From the NCBI GenBank assembly GCA_963644945.1, contig CAVIQK010000001.1:124001-188000 (forward strand): 64,000 nucleotides of DNA. The letters run 5' to 3'. Position numbers and translations under genes: made by a program. This document shows positions 8,101 through 15,414 of this stretch, piece by piece. Position 1 is the first letter of the stretch, and every line of letters starts with the position of its first letter. Origin of the DNA: CAVIQK01 sp963644945 (GTDB lineage: Bacteria; Bacillota; Clostridia; Christensenellales; DTU072). The notes under the pieces are model-generated. The model saw only the letters and a program-made list of their open reading frames with translations, was not told the origin of the DNA and searched no databases.

Positions 8101-8140
8101 CTACTATAAAAATTCAAATATCGTTCAATTTTTATAATAG
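8101..8140. repeat. 17-bp inverted repeat upstream of ppdK
   Basis: Arms 8101-8117 and 8124-8140 match at 15 of 17 positions around a 6-base centre. It ends five bases before the ppdK -35 element. It may be an operator; it lacks a T tract and is too AT-rich for a good terminator. Confidence 0.55.
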
Positions 8141-8144
8141 ATAC

Positions 8145-8173
8145 TTGATAAATTTTATCTATTGCTGTAATAT
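8145..8173 (+). promoter_or_regulatory. Promoter for ppdK
   Basis: TTGATA (8145-8150), 17 bases, TAATAT (8168-8173). The AAAAAGGAG ribosome-binding site lies just before the ATG at 8218. Confidence 0.7.
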
Positions 8174-8217
8174 AGATATTGTCGAATTAAAAATTAACAA
8201 GAAAAAGGAGTTTTTTC

Positions 8218-10863
8218 ATGTCAAAAAAATACGTTTATTTATTTAGCGAAGGCAATGCCAAAATGCGTGAAATTCTCGGCGGAAAAGGTGCCAACCTTGC
8301 AGAAATGACCAACATCGGTCTTCCTGTTCCCCAAGGATTTACAATCAGCACCGAAGCCTGCACCAAGTACTACGAAGACGGCAGACAAATCAATAGTGAT
8401 ATCCAAGCCGAAATAATGGAGTACATTCAAAAGATGGAAAAGATCACCGGCAAGAAATTCGGTGACAAAGAGAATCCTCTACTCGTATCCGTAAGAAGCG
8501 GAGCAAGAGCATCAATGCCCGGTATGATGGACACCATCCTAAACCTCGGTCTAAACGAAGAAGTCGTCGAAGTCCTCTCCAAGAAGTCCGGCAACCCCAG
8601 ATGGGCATGGGACTGCTACAGAAGATTTATCCAAATGTATTCCGACGTCGTTATGGAAGTCGGCAAAAAATACTTTGAAGAACTCATCGACAAGATGAAA
8701 GAAAAGAAAGGTGTTGTCTATGACGTCGATCTTACGGCAGACGATTTGAAAGAACTCGCCAATCAATTCAAAGCAGAATATAAAGAAAAAATCGGTTCGG
8801 ATTTCCCGTCGGATCCCAAAGAACAACTCTTTGGCGCTATCAAAGCAGTATTTAGAAGTTGGGACAACCCGAGAGCCAACGTATATAGAATGGACCACGA
8901 TATTCCTTACTCATGGGGCACAGCCGTCAACGTTCAAATGATGGCATTCGGCAACATGGGCAACGATTGCGGAACAGGTGTTGCATTTACCCGTAGCCCC
9001 GCAACCGGCGAAAAGGGACTTATGGGCGAATTCCTTATGAATGCCCAAGGCGAAGACGTCGTCGCAGGTGTCCGTACACCTATGCCCATTTCTCAAATGG
9101 CAGAAGTTCTTCCCGATGTTTACAAACAATTCCTAGAAATTTGTGACATCCTCGAAAAACACTACAAAGATATGCAAGATATGGAATTCACCATCGAAAA
9201 AGGTAAACTCTATATGCTCCAAACTCGTAACGGAAAACGTACCGCCGCCGCCGCAATCAGAATTGCTTGCGACCTTATAGACGAAGGTATGATCACCGAA
9301 CAAGAAGCCCTTCTCCAAATCGATGCCAAATCTCTCGATATGTTGCTCCACCCGACTTTCGATTCCAAAGATTTGAAAGCCGCCGACAAGACCGACATCA
9401 TCGGCAAAGGTATCGCAGCATCCCCGGGAGCCGCAGCAGGCGAAGTAGTATTTACCCCCGAAGACGCAGTCAAAGAAGGCAAGACCGGCAAGAAAGTCAT
9501 CTTGGTTAGACTCGAAACATCCCCTGAAGACATCGAAGGTATGAAATATGCACAAGGCATTCTTACCGTAAGAGGCGGACAAACATCTCACGCCGCAGTC
9601 GTCGCAAGAGGTATGGGAACATGCTGTGTATCCGGTTGCGGAGACATCAAGATGCACGAAGACGAAAAATATTTCGAACTCGGTGGCAAAGTTTACCACG
9701 AAGGCGACGAAATCTCCCTAGACGGATCTACCGGTAATATCTACGGAAGAAAGATCCTTACCGTTCCCGCAGATCCCAACAGCGGATATTTCGGAAGAAT
9801 CATGAGACTTGCCGACAAATATAAAGCACTCGGAGTAAGAACCAACGCAGATACTCCTAACGACGCTCAAAGAGCCGCAGAATTAGGAGCCGAAGGAATT
9901 GGTCTTTGCCGTACCGAACACATGTTCTTCGGTCCCGGAAGAATCGACAAATTCCGTGAAATGATTTGTTCCGAAACCGTCGAAGAAAGAAAAGTTGCTC
10001 TCGACAAAATCGAGCCTATGCAACAAGCCGACTTCGAAGGACTTATGGAAGCATTGAAAGGTGCACCCGTATGTATCCGTTTCCTCGATCCTCCGCTTCA
10101 CGAATTCGTTCCTACCGAAGAAGCCGACATCAAAGCCCTTGCCCAAGCACAAGGCAAGACCGTCAAAGAAATCAAAGAAATCTGCAATTCCCTCCACGAA
10201 TTCAACCCCATGATGGGACACAGAGGATGCAGACTTACCGTCACATATCCTGAAATTGCCGAAATGCAAACCAAAGCCGTCATCAAAGCAGCAATCGCAG
10301 TTTCCAGACGTCATGCCGATTGGAAGATCGTCCCCGAAATCATGATTCCGCTAGTTGGCGAAGCCAAAGAACTTGCTTTCTGTAAGAAGATAGTTGTCGA
10401 AACCGCCGACAAGGTAATAGCCGAAGAAGGAGCCAACCTCGAATACGAAGTCGGCACAATGATCGAAATCCCCAGAGCCGCTCTTACCGCCGACGAAATC
10501 GCCAAAGAAGCCGAATTCTTCTGCTTCGGAACCAACGATCTTACACAAATGACCTTCGGTTTCTCACGTGACGATTCCAGCAAATACCTTCCTTCTTACT
10601 ACAAAGCCAAGATTTACGAAAGCGATCCGTTCGCAAGACTTGACACCGTAGGTGTAGGAAGACTTATGGACATGGCAGTCAAACTCGGTCACCAAACCAG
10701 AAAAGACATCCATTGCGGAATTTGTGGCGAACATGGCGGAGATCCTTCCTCGATCGAATTCTGCCACGCTATCGGTGTTGACTATGTTTCTTGCTCACCG
10801 TTCAGAGTACCGATTGCAAGACTCGCAGCAGCCCAAGCCAACATCAAAAACCCCAGAAAATAA
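8218..10863 (+). CDS. ppdK: Pyruvate, phosphate dikinase
   Basis: An 881-residue cytoplasmic enzyme interconverting pyruvate, ATP and phosphate with phosphoenolpyruvate, AMP and pyrophosphate. Domains in order: N-terminal ATP-grasp (residues ~1-340, beginning with the GGKGANLAEM motif), swivelling phosphohistidine domain with catalytic His in GGQTSHAAVVARGMG (about residue 460), and the C-terminal PEP/pyruvate TIM barrel ending with the conserved CGEHGGDPSSIEFC segment whose Cys is the proton donor. Length matches bacterial PPDK. In anaerobes it usually works in glycolysis with pyrophosphate or in gluconeogenesis. It is a single-gene unit with its own promoter and terminator, and a 17-bp inverted repeat sits just upstream. 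Confidence 0.97.
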   Translation: MSKKYVYLFSEGNAKMREILGGKGANLAEMTNIGLPVPQGFTISTEACTKYYEDGRQINSDIQAEIMEYIQKMEKITGKKFGDKENPLLVSVRSGARASMPGMMDTILNLGLNEEVVEVLSKKSGNPRWAWDCYRRFIQMYSDVVMEVGKKYFEELIDKMKEKKGVVYDVDLTADDLKELANQFKAEYKEKIGSDFPSDPKEQLFGAIKAVFRSWDNPRANVYRMDHDIPYSWGTAVNVQMMAFGNMGNDCGTGVAFTRSPATGEKGLMGEFLMNAQGEDVVAGVRTPMPISQMAEVLPDVYKQFLEICDILEKHYKDMQDMEFTIEKGKLYMLQTRNGKRTAAAAIRIACDLIDEGMITEQEALLQIDAKSLDMLLHPTFDSKDLKAADKTDIIGKGIAASPGAAAGEVVFTPEDAVKEGKTGKKVILVRLETSPEDIEGMKYAQGILTVRGGQTSHAAVVARGMGTCCVSGCGDIKMHEDEKYFELGGKVYHEGDEISLDGSTGNIYGRKILTVPADPNSGYFGRIMRLADKYKALGVRTNADTPNDAQRAAELGAEGIGLCRTEHMFFGPGRIDKFREMICSETVEERKVALDKIEPMQQADFEGLMEALKGAPVCIRFLDPPLHEFVPTEEADIKALAQAQGKTVKEIKEICNSLHEFNPMMGHRGCRLTVTYPEIAEMQTKAVIKAAIAVSRRHADWKIVPEIMIPLVGEAKELAFCKKIVVETADKVIAEEGANLEYEVGTMIEIPRAALTADEIAKEAEFFCFGTNDLTQMTFGFSRDDSSKYLPSYYKAKIYESDPFARLDTVGVGRLMDMAVKLGHQTRKDIHCGICGEHGGDPSSIEFCHAIGVDYVSCSPFRVPIARLAAAQANIKNPRK

Positions 10864-10894
10864 TCGATTCGGTTTTTGAAAAACACTAAAATTA

Positions 10895-10925
10895 AAAACA
10901 GTCACGAGTTATGTGGCTGTTTTTT
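10895..10925 (+). terminator. Terminator of ppdK
   Basis: AAAACAGTCAC pairs with GTGGCTGTTTT (one G-T pair) and continues into a T run. Confidence 0.85.
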
Positions 10926-10957
10926 ATTGTCGGCAAAAAGAAAACTAAAAATTTTGC

Positions 10958-10986
10958 TTGACATTGTATCTATTTAAGGGTATATT
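10958..10986 (+). promoter_or_regulatory. Promoter of rplJ-rplL
   Basis: TTGACA (10958-10963), exactly 17 bases, TATATT (10981-10986). Transcription is expected near 10993, giving a leader of about 160 bases. Confidence 0.85.
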
Positions 10987-10992
10987 ATTAGC

Positions 10993-11130
10993 GAAAATAA
11001 AATTTCGCTTCAGGGACTGCCAGTAGCACACCGCTTCAAAGTCGTAAGACGCTCGCATAGAAGGATGAATAATTGAGTAATACTCCTATTCCGCCTTGCA
11101 GTCAATGAAGCAAAGCGGAATTTTTAATTT
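10993..11130 (+). ncRNA. L10 leader (autoregulatory rplJ leader) with attenuator
   Basis: The untranslated leader carries the features of the ribosomal L10 leader: a closing helix GACTGC (11015-11020) with GCAGTC (11098-11103), internal segments resembling the L10 site of 23S rRNA (AGTCGTAAGAC), and a terminal hairpin ATTCCGC (11088-11094) with GCGGAAT (11115-11121) followed by TTTTT. The closing helix and the last hairpin overlap, so they can exclude each other: excess L10(L7/L12) binding would favour termination. This mechanism is known for the family; the pairing here is read by eye. Confidence 0.82.
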
Positions 11131-11153
11131 CTAATATAGAAGGAGGTTACACA

Positions 11154-11642
11154 ATGTCAAAAGCACAAGATCTAAAAAAAGAACAAGTTTTAGAGATCAA
11201 AAATCGTCTTGAAAATGCCAAATCATTCATCGTTGTTGACTACAAAGGACTTACTGTTGCCGAGGATACAGAACTCCGTAACGAGTTTAGAAAGAACGGT
11301 GTCAGCTACTCCGTCCTCAAAAACCGTCTTGTCGCAAGAGCTCTCCACGAACTCGGAATCAACGATTTTGACGAAGCACTCAACGGCCCCTCTGCATTTG
11401 CAATCAGTGATTCGGATGTAGTCGCACCCGCCAAGGTTTTTGCTCAAAAACAAAAACAATTTAAGAAGATGACAGCAAAATGCGGTTGGGCAGACGGAAA
11501 ATTCTGCAATCAACAAGATGTTGAAAAACTCGCAACAATGCCGTCCAAAGAACAACTCATCGCAATGCTCATGGGACTTCTCAATGCCCCTGTCACGAGT
11601 TTTGCCCGTGCGATCAACGCAATCGCGGAAAAGAATGCGTAA
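11154..11642 (+). CDS. rplJ: 50S ribosomal protein L10
   Basis: The 162-residue product forms the base of the ribosomal stalk and binds L7/L12 dimers through its C-terminal helix. The N-terminal VxxIKxxLExAKSxxVVDYKGLTVAEDTELR and KNxLxxxA segments are typical of L10. AAGGAGGT lies eight bases before the ATG. In most Firmicutes rplJ follows rplK and rplA; here it starts its own unit, with those genes 47 kb away. Confidence 0.97.
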   Translation: MSKAQDLKKEQVLEIKNRLENAKSFIVVDYKGLTVAEDTELRNEFRKNGVSYSVLKNRLVARALHELGINDFDEALNGPSAFAISDSDVVAPAKVFAQKQKQFKKMTAKCGWADGKFCNQQDVEKLATMPSKEQLIAMLMGLLNAPVTSFARAINAIAEKNA

Positions 11643-11681
11643 AAAAATTATTAAAAAAGAATTTTATTGGAGGAAACAACA

Positions 11682-12056
11682 ATGGCAGATATGCAAAAAC
11701 TTATAGAAGAAATCAAAGGTATGACCGTTATGGAACTTAACGACCTCGTACATGCACTAGAAGAAGAATTCGGAATTTCCGCAGCAGCACCTGTTGCAGT
11801 AGTAGCAGGCGGAGCAGCAGCCGAAGCAGCACAAGAAGAAGAAAAGACAGAATTCGATGTCATTCTTAAAGAATTCGGTGCCAACAAGATCGCAGTTATC
11901 AAAGTTGTCAGAGAAATCACAGGACTTGGCCTCGCCGATGCAAAAGCACTCGTCGAATCCGCTCCTAAGGCAATCAAAGAAGCAGTTTCCAAAGAAACCG
12001 CAGCCGAACTCGAAGCCAAACTTAAAGAAGCCGGTGCAACCGTCGAAATCAAGTAA
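11682..12056 (+). CDS. rplL: 50S ribosomal protein L7/L12
   Basis: The 124-residue stalk protein recruits translation GTPases. It has the N-terminal dimerisation helices, an Ala-rich hinge (residues ~36-55) and the C-terminal factor-binding domain with KxxVIKVVREITGLGLADAKALVE. The reading frame extends back to a TTG at 11667, but the ribosome-binding site TTGGAGGAAA overlaps that codon, so the ATG at 11682 is the start. It is 39 bp after rplJ and followed by a strong terminator; rpoB does not follow. Confidence 0.97.
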   Translation: MADMQKLIEEIKGMTVMELNDLVHALEEEFGISAAAPVAVVAGGAAAEAAQEEEKTEFDVILKEFGANKIAVIKVVREITGLGLADAKALVESAPKAIKEAVSKETAAELEAKLKEAGATVEIK

Positions 12057-12076
12057 TCGAGTAAAATCTCAAAAAG

Positions 12077-12105
12077 AAAGTCCAAACATCGTTTGGACTT
12101 TTTTT
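12077..12105 (+). terminator. Terminator of rplJ-rplL
   Basis: AAAGTCCAAAC pairs perfectly with GTTTGGACTTT around a 3-base loop, then a T run. Confidence 0.9.
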
Positions 12106-12146
12106 ATGCCGATATGTAAAAAACAATTAGATATTTGAAAATTTGC

Positions 12147-12173
12147 TTGATAAAACAAAAAATTTTTTATAAT
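12147..12173 (+). promoter_or_regulatory. Promoter of the candidate small RNA
   Basis: Consensus TATAAT at 12168-12173 with TTGATA at 12147-12152; the 15-base spacer is short, and a TTGCTT at 12143-12148 gives 19. Placement of the -35 is therefore uncertain. Confidence 0.5.
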
Positions 12174-12179
12174 ATGATA

Positions 12180-12258
12180 GCGTAAGTGTTTTTGTACCGT
12201 TATCTCCCGGTACCGGAAAGGCTGCAAAGGACGGACATTTTTATCCGTCCTTTATTTT
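12180..12258 (+). ncRNA. Candidate small RNA with two hairpins
   Basis: Between the rplL terminator and the promoter of the M3 peptidase lies an ~80-base transcribed-looking segment without an ORF or ribosome-binding site. Hairpin 1 pairs GTACCG (12194-12199) with CGGTAC (12208-12213) around an 8-base loop TTATCTCC. Hairpin 2 is a strong terminator pairing AAAGGACGGA (12226-12235) with TCCGTCCTTT (12244-12253), then ATTTTTG. The peptidase has its own promoter after this terminator, so the segment reads as an independent RNA gene rather than a leader. I do not recognise a known RNA family. Confidence 0.5.
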
Positions 12259-12260
12259 TG

Positions 12261-12289
12261 TTGAAAATATCTAAAAATAATGATAATAT
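12261..12289 (+). promoter_or_regulatory. Promoter of the M3 peptidase gene
   Basis: TTGAAA (12261-12266), 17 bases, TAATAT (12284-12289), 35 bases before the ATG; AGAGGAAA serves as ribosome-binding site. Confidence 0.65.
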
Positions 12290-12324
12290 AAGTAAAACAA
12301 TATATATAGTAAGAGGAAAAAATA

Positions 12325-14013
12325 ATGAGCAATCTAATCAAATTCAAAGACCTCCCCTACGAGAGAGCGGACATTAAAGACATAGAAAATGCCGTTTCAG
12401 AGTTCAAAAACACCGCAAAGACCGCAAAATCGGCAAAAGAAGTATATGATGCCTATGCACGTCTAACATCGGTGGTTGATCGTTACGGCACGATGGGCTC
12501 CCTTGCCTATGCAAGATACACCCTCAACACTCGTGACGAATTTTATCTAGGCGAGCAAGTCTATTATGACGAAATCGGTCCCCAAGCCGTCGCTATGCTC
12601 AACGAAGCCGCCGACCTACTTTTGGATAGCCCTTATAGAGCCGAACTCGAAAAAATGTTCCCCGAAACAGTCTATCCTTCCCTTGACCTACAAAGAAAAT
12701 CTCACAGCCCCGAAACAATAGAAGACGAGCAAGAAGAAAATGCTATCGTCACCGAATATTCCCAACTTATGTCGCAAATCGCTTGCGATTTCAAAGGCGA
12801 ACAAAAACCCATAAGTTACGTTCGTGGCTTTATGGACAATGCCGATCGCAATGTAAGAAAGGAAGCCGCCGACGCAATAGGCGTGGCTCTTGGCAAAGAG
12901 AGAGAAAAACTAGACGATATTTACGACAGACTTGTAAAAGTTCGTACTCGCATAGCAAGAAAACTCGGCTTTGAAAATTATATCCAACTCGGTTACTACC
13001 GCATGCAAAGACTCGACTACGATCAAAACATGGTGAGAGCCTTCCGTGAAAACGTCAAAAACGACATTGTCCCTGTGGTGAAAGTCCTAAAAGACGGCAT
13101 CAAAAACACCCTCGGCATCCAAGACTTCATGTTCTATGACGACGGAATAACCGGCTTTGGCGATCCTCGTCCCTATCCGGATGCGGACGGCATTTTGACC
13201 GCAGCCAAAGAAATGTACCACGAAATGTGTCCCGTAACCGCTAAATTCATAGACAAAATGATCGAAACAGAGTCCTTTGACACCCTTGCAAGAGACGGCA
13301 AATGGGGCGGAGGTTACGCCATGCCTTTGGTCACTTTCGGCCAAGAGTTTATTCTCGCCAACTTCAACGGTTCGTCGGGAGACGTTGACGTCGTCACCCA
13401 CGAATTCGGTCATACTTTGGCATTCGACCGTTCATTTAGACTAGATCCTCGCTTTACCGACGTAGGATCGTCGGAAACGGCAGAAACCCACAGCATGAGC
13501 ATGGAATTTTTCGCATGGAAATACATGGACAAATTCTTCAAAAATCCTGCCGAATATAAATATAAACACCTTGCCGACGCATTGAGTTTTATCCCCTACG
13601 GCGTAATAGTTGACGAATTCCAACACATCGTGTACGAAAATCCCGACATGACTCCATCCGAGAGAAACAAGGCATATCTCGAACTTGAAAAGAAATATAG
13701 ACCTTATCTTTCGTTTGAAGGCATCCCCTACCTCGAAGAAGGCACGAGATGGCAATTCCAAATGCACATTTACGAATCGCCTTTCTACTACATAGACTAC
13801 TGCCTAGCCCAAGTCGTCGCCCTAGAATTCCTCGTCGAATCTCGCAAAGACTACGACAAAGCCCTACAAAAATATCTCGACCACGTAGATAGAGGCGGTT
13901 TGTATCCGTTTAGAAAACTCGTTGACCTAGCCGGTCTCAAATCTCCGTTTGAAAACGGCGCCCTCAAAGAGATCTCCAAAGAAACCGTAAAAATTCTCGA
14001 AGAACTCCGCTAA
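12325..14013 (+). CDS. M3 family oligoendopeptidase (PepF-like)
   Basis: A 562-residue cytoplasmic zinc metallopeptidase of the thimet/PepF group that degrades short peptides. The zinc-binding HExxH motif is present as THEFGHTLAF, with the third ligand expected in the ETHSMSMEFFAW segment about 25 residues later. The all-helical N-terminal half (DLPYERADIKDIENAVSEFKN) and C-terminal GxPYLEEGTRWQFQMHIYESPFYYIDYCLAQ segment match M3B peptidases. It is a single-gene transcription unit flanked by its own promoter and terminator between the two ribosomal protein clusters. Confidence 0.93.
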   Translation: MSNLIKFKDLPYERADIKDIENAVSEFKNTAKTAKSAKEVYDAYARLTSVVDRYGTMGSLAYARYTLNTRDEFYLGEQVYYDEIGPQAVAMLNEAADLLLDSPYRAELEKMFPETVYPSLDLQRKSHSPETIEDEQEENAIVTEYSQLMSQIACDFKGEQKPISYVRGFMDNADRNVRKEAADAIGVALGKEREKLDDIYDRLVKVRTRIARKLGFENYIQLGYYRMQRLDYDQNMVRAFRENVKNDIVPVVKVLKDGIKNTLGIQDFMFYDDGITGFGDPRPYPDADGILTAAKEMYHEMCPVTAKFIDKMIETESFDTLARDGKWGGGYAMPLVTFGQEFILANFNGSSGDVDVVTHEFGHTLAFDRSFRLDPRFTDVGSSETAETHSMSMEFFAWKYMDKFFKNPAEYKYKHLADALSFIPYGVIVDEFQHIVYENPDMTPSERNKAYLELEKKYRPYLSFEGIPYLEEGTRWQFQMHIYESPFYYIDYCLAQVVALEFLVESRKDYDKALQKYLDHVDRGGLYPFRKLVDLAGLKSPFENGALKEISKETVKILEELR

Positions 14014-14041
14014 ACTCCACTCGCAACCCACAAAGCACAAC

Positions 14042-14068
14042 AAAAGGACGGCGACAACCGTCCTTTTT
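14042..14068 (+). terminator. Terminator of the M3 peptidase gene
   Basis: AAAGGACGG (14043-14051) pairs with CCGTCCTTT (14058-14066), followed by T residues. The stem is nearly the same as that of the small-RNA terminator at 12226. Confidence 0.85.
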
Positions 14069-14205
14069 ATATTTCGCAAAAATCTCATTTTAATAATCTC
14101 CCGATGTTTTCTCACGTATAAAATAGCATCGAATCGGGTTTTGTCAATAGGGTTTGTGAAAACAAAATTATAATCTGTAAATAGTTTATTTTTTTTGCAA
14201 AACGT
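14069..14205 (+). other. AT-rich spacer before the str promoter
   Basis: No gene seen. An inverted repeat CCCGAT (14100-14105) with ATCGGG (14133-14138) followed by TTTTG may be a second weak terminator; its loop is long (27 bases) and the call is tentative. Confidence 0.3.
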
Positions 14206-14234
14206 TTGACATAGCGATTTTCTGTTGCTATAAT
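14206..14234 (+). promoter_or_regulatory. Promoter of the str cluster (rpsL-rpsG-fusA)
   Basis: TTGACA (14206-14211), 17 bases, TATAAT (14229-14234): both hexamers are at consensus. Confidence 0.9.
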
Positions 14235-14240
14235 AACAAG

Positions 14241-14430
14241 GCTTATAGATATATAGGCGAATTTTGATATGTAAAAAACATTTCGGTTTTCGGTCGGCTG
14301 CCGAGATAAGAAATGTGTCCGTAGCGACGAAAGGTGTGTTGTCGTCGCAAAGGAATAGAGCGGATCACCGCTACTGCCGAGGAGAAGGGTTGAACTCTAA
14401 GGCAAACACTATTTTATAAGGAGAAACACA
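14241..14430 (+). ncRNA. Long structured leader of rpsL
   Basis: About 190 bases of untranslated leader contain at least three hairpins: ACATTTC (14278-14284) with GAAATGT (14310-14316) enclosing TCGG-ctg-CCGA; GCGACGA (14324-14330) with TCGTCGC (14342-14348); and AGCGG (14359-14363) with CCGCT (14368-14372). The element CTGCCGAG occurs twice (14298 and 14373), each time followed by AGAAG-like bases. A role in autoregulation by a ribosomal protein such as S7 or S12 is inferred from position. I do not match it to a named leader family. Confidence 0.55.
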
Positions 14431-14802
14431 ATGCCCACAATCAATCAGCTTATCAGGCAAGGCCGTGAAAAGCAAAGCAAAAAGTCTCCCGTACCGCTTA
14501 TGCATAAATGCCCTCAAAAAAGAGGTATTTGCTTGGCAGTAACGACGACTACACCTAAAAAACCTAACTCCGCTGTTCGTAAAATCGCAAGAGTACGTCT
14601 TGGCAACGGCGACGAAGGTACGGTTTATATTCCCGGTGTAGGACACAACCTTCAAGAGCACTCTACTGTTCTAATTAGAGGCGGAAGAGTTCGTGACCTC
14701 CCTGGTGTTCGTTACCACATTATCCGCGGAACTCTTGACTCCGCAGGCGTCAACGGAAGAAAACAAGCCCGTTCTAAATACGGTGCAAAACGTCCTAAAT
14801 AA
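14431..14802 (+). CDS. rpsL: 30S ribosomal protein S12
   Basis: A 123-residue decoding-centre protein. The TTTPKKPNSA and GGRVRDLPGVRYH loops are intact, including the lysines whose change gives streptomycin resistance, so a sensitive-type S12 is expected. The segment between CPQKRGIC and TTTPKK reads LAVTT, slightly different from the usual TRVYT. It has AAGGAG seven bases before the ATG and leads the str cluster. Confidence 0.97.
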   Translation: MPTINQLIRQGREKQSKKSPVPLMHKCPQKRGICLAVTTTTPKKPNSAVRKIARVRLGNGDEGTVYIPGVGHNLQEHSTVLIRGGRVRDLPGVRYHIIRGTLDSAGVNGRKQARSKYGAKRPK

Positions 14803-14861
14803 GGACGGTTTATACGACTGGTCGTATAAATTACAATTTTAGTTAATAAGGAGATATAGAT

Positions 14862-15332
14862 ATGCCTAGAAGAAGTGGCGTTCCTAAAAGAGACGTACTA
14901 CCGGATGCCGTATATAACAGCAAGGTTGTTACGAAACTCATCAATCAGGTAATGCAAGACGGAGAAAGAGGAGTTGCACAAAAAATTGTCTATTCCGCAT
15001 TCTCACGTATAGAAGAAAAACTCGGGGTAAATCCCCTCGATGTATTTAACAAGGCTCTCGAAAATGTCATGCCGGCACTAGAAGTCAAAGCCCGCCGTGT
15101 AGGTGGTGCCAACTACCAAGTACCGCTCGAAATCAGACCCGAGAGACGCCAAACGCTCGGTATTCGCTGGATCGTAGCATACGCAAGAAAACGTGGCGAA
15201 AAGACCATGGAAGAAAGACTTGCCGGCGAACTTATCGATGCTTACAACCAAAATGGCGGAGCCTTCAAAAAGAAAGAAGACACTCACCGTATGGCGGAAG
15301 CAAACAAAGCGTTTGCACATTTCAAATGGTAG
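14862..15332 (+). CDS. rpsG: 30S ribosomal protein S7
   Basis: A 156-residue primary 16S-binding protein of the small-subunit head and often the autoregulator of the str operon. The N-terminus MPRRSGVPKRDVLPD and the KRGEKTMEERLAGELIDAYN segment are typical. Length is standard. It lies 59 bp after rpsL with AAGGAG before its ATG and is followed after 82 bp by fusA. Confidence 0.97.
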   Translation: MPRRSGVPKRDVLPDAVYNSKVVTKLINQVMQDGERGVAQKIVYSAFSRIEEKLGVNPLDVFNKALENVMPALEVKARRVGGANYQVPLEIRPERRQTLGIRWIVAYARKRGEKTMEERLAGELIDAYNQNGGAFKKKEDTHRMAEANKAFAHFKW

Positions 15333-15359
15333 TATAGACTATCAAAAAGATTGTAAAAA

Positions 15360-15390
15360 GACGGCATACCTGAGCGGTTGTCGTTTTTTT
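15360..15390 (+). terminator. Weak terminator-like hairpin between rpsG and fusA
   Basis: GACGGC (15360-15365) can pair with GTTGTC (15377-15382) with two G-T pairs, followed by G and seven T. The stem is weak, so partial read-through to fusA is expected rather than complete stop. Confidence 0.35.
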
Positions 15391-15414
15391 ATGAGAGACA
15401 CAATGAGGTAAAAA

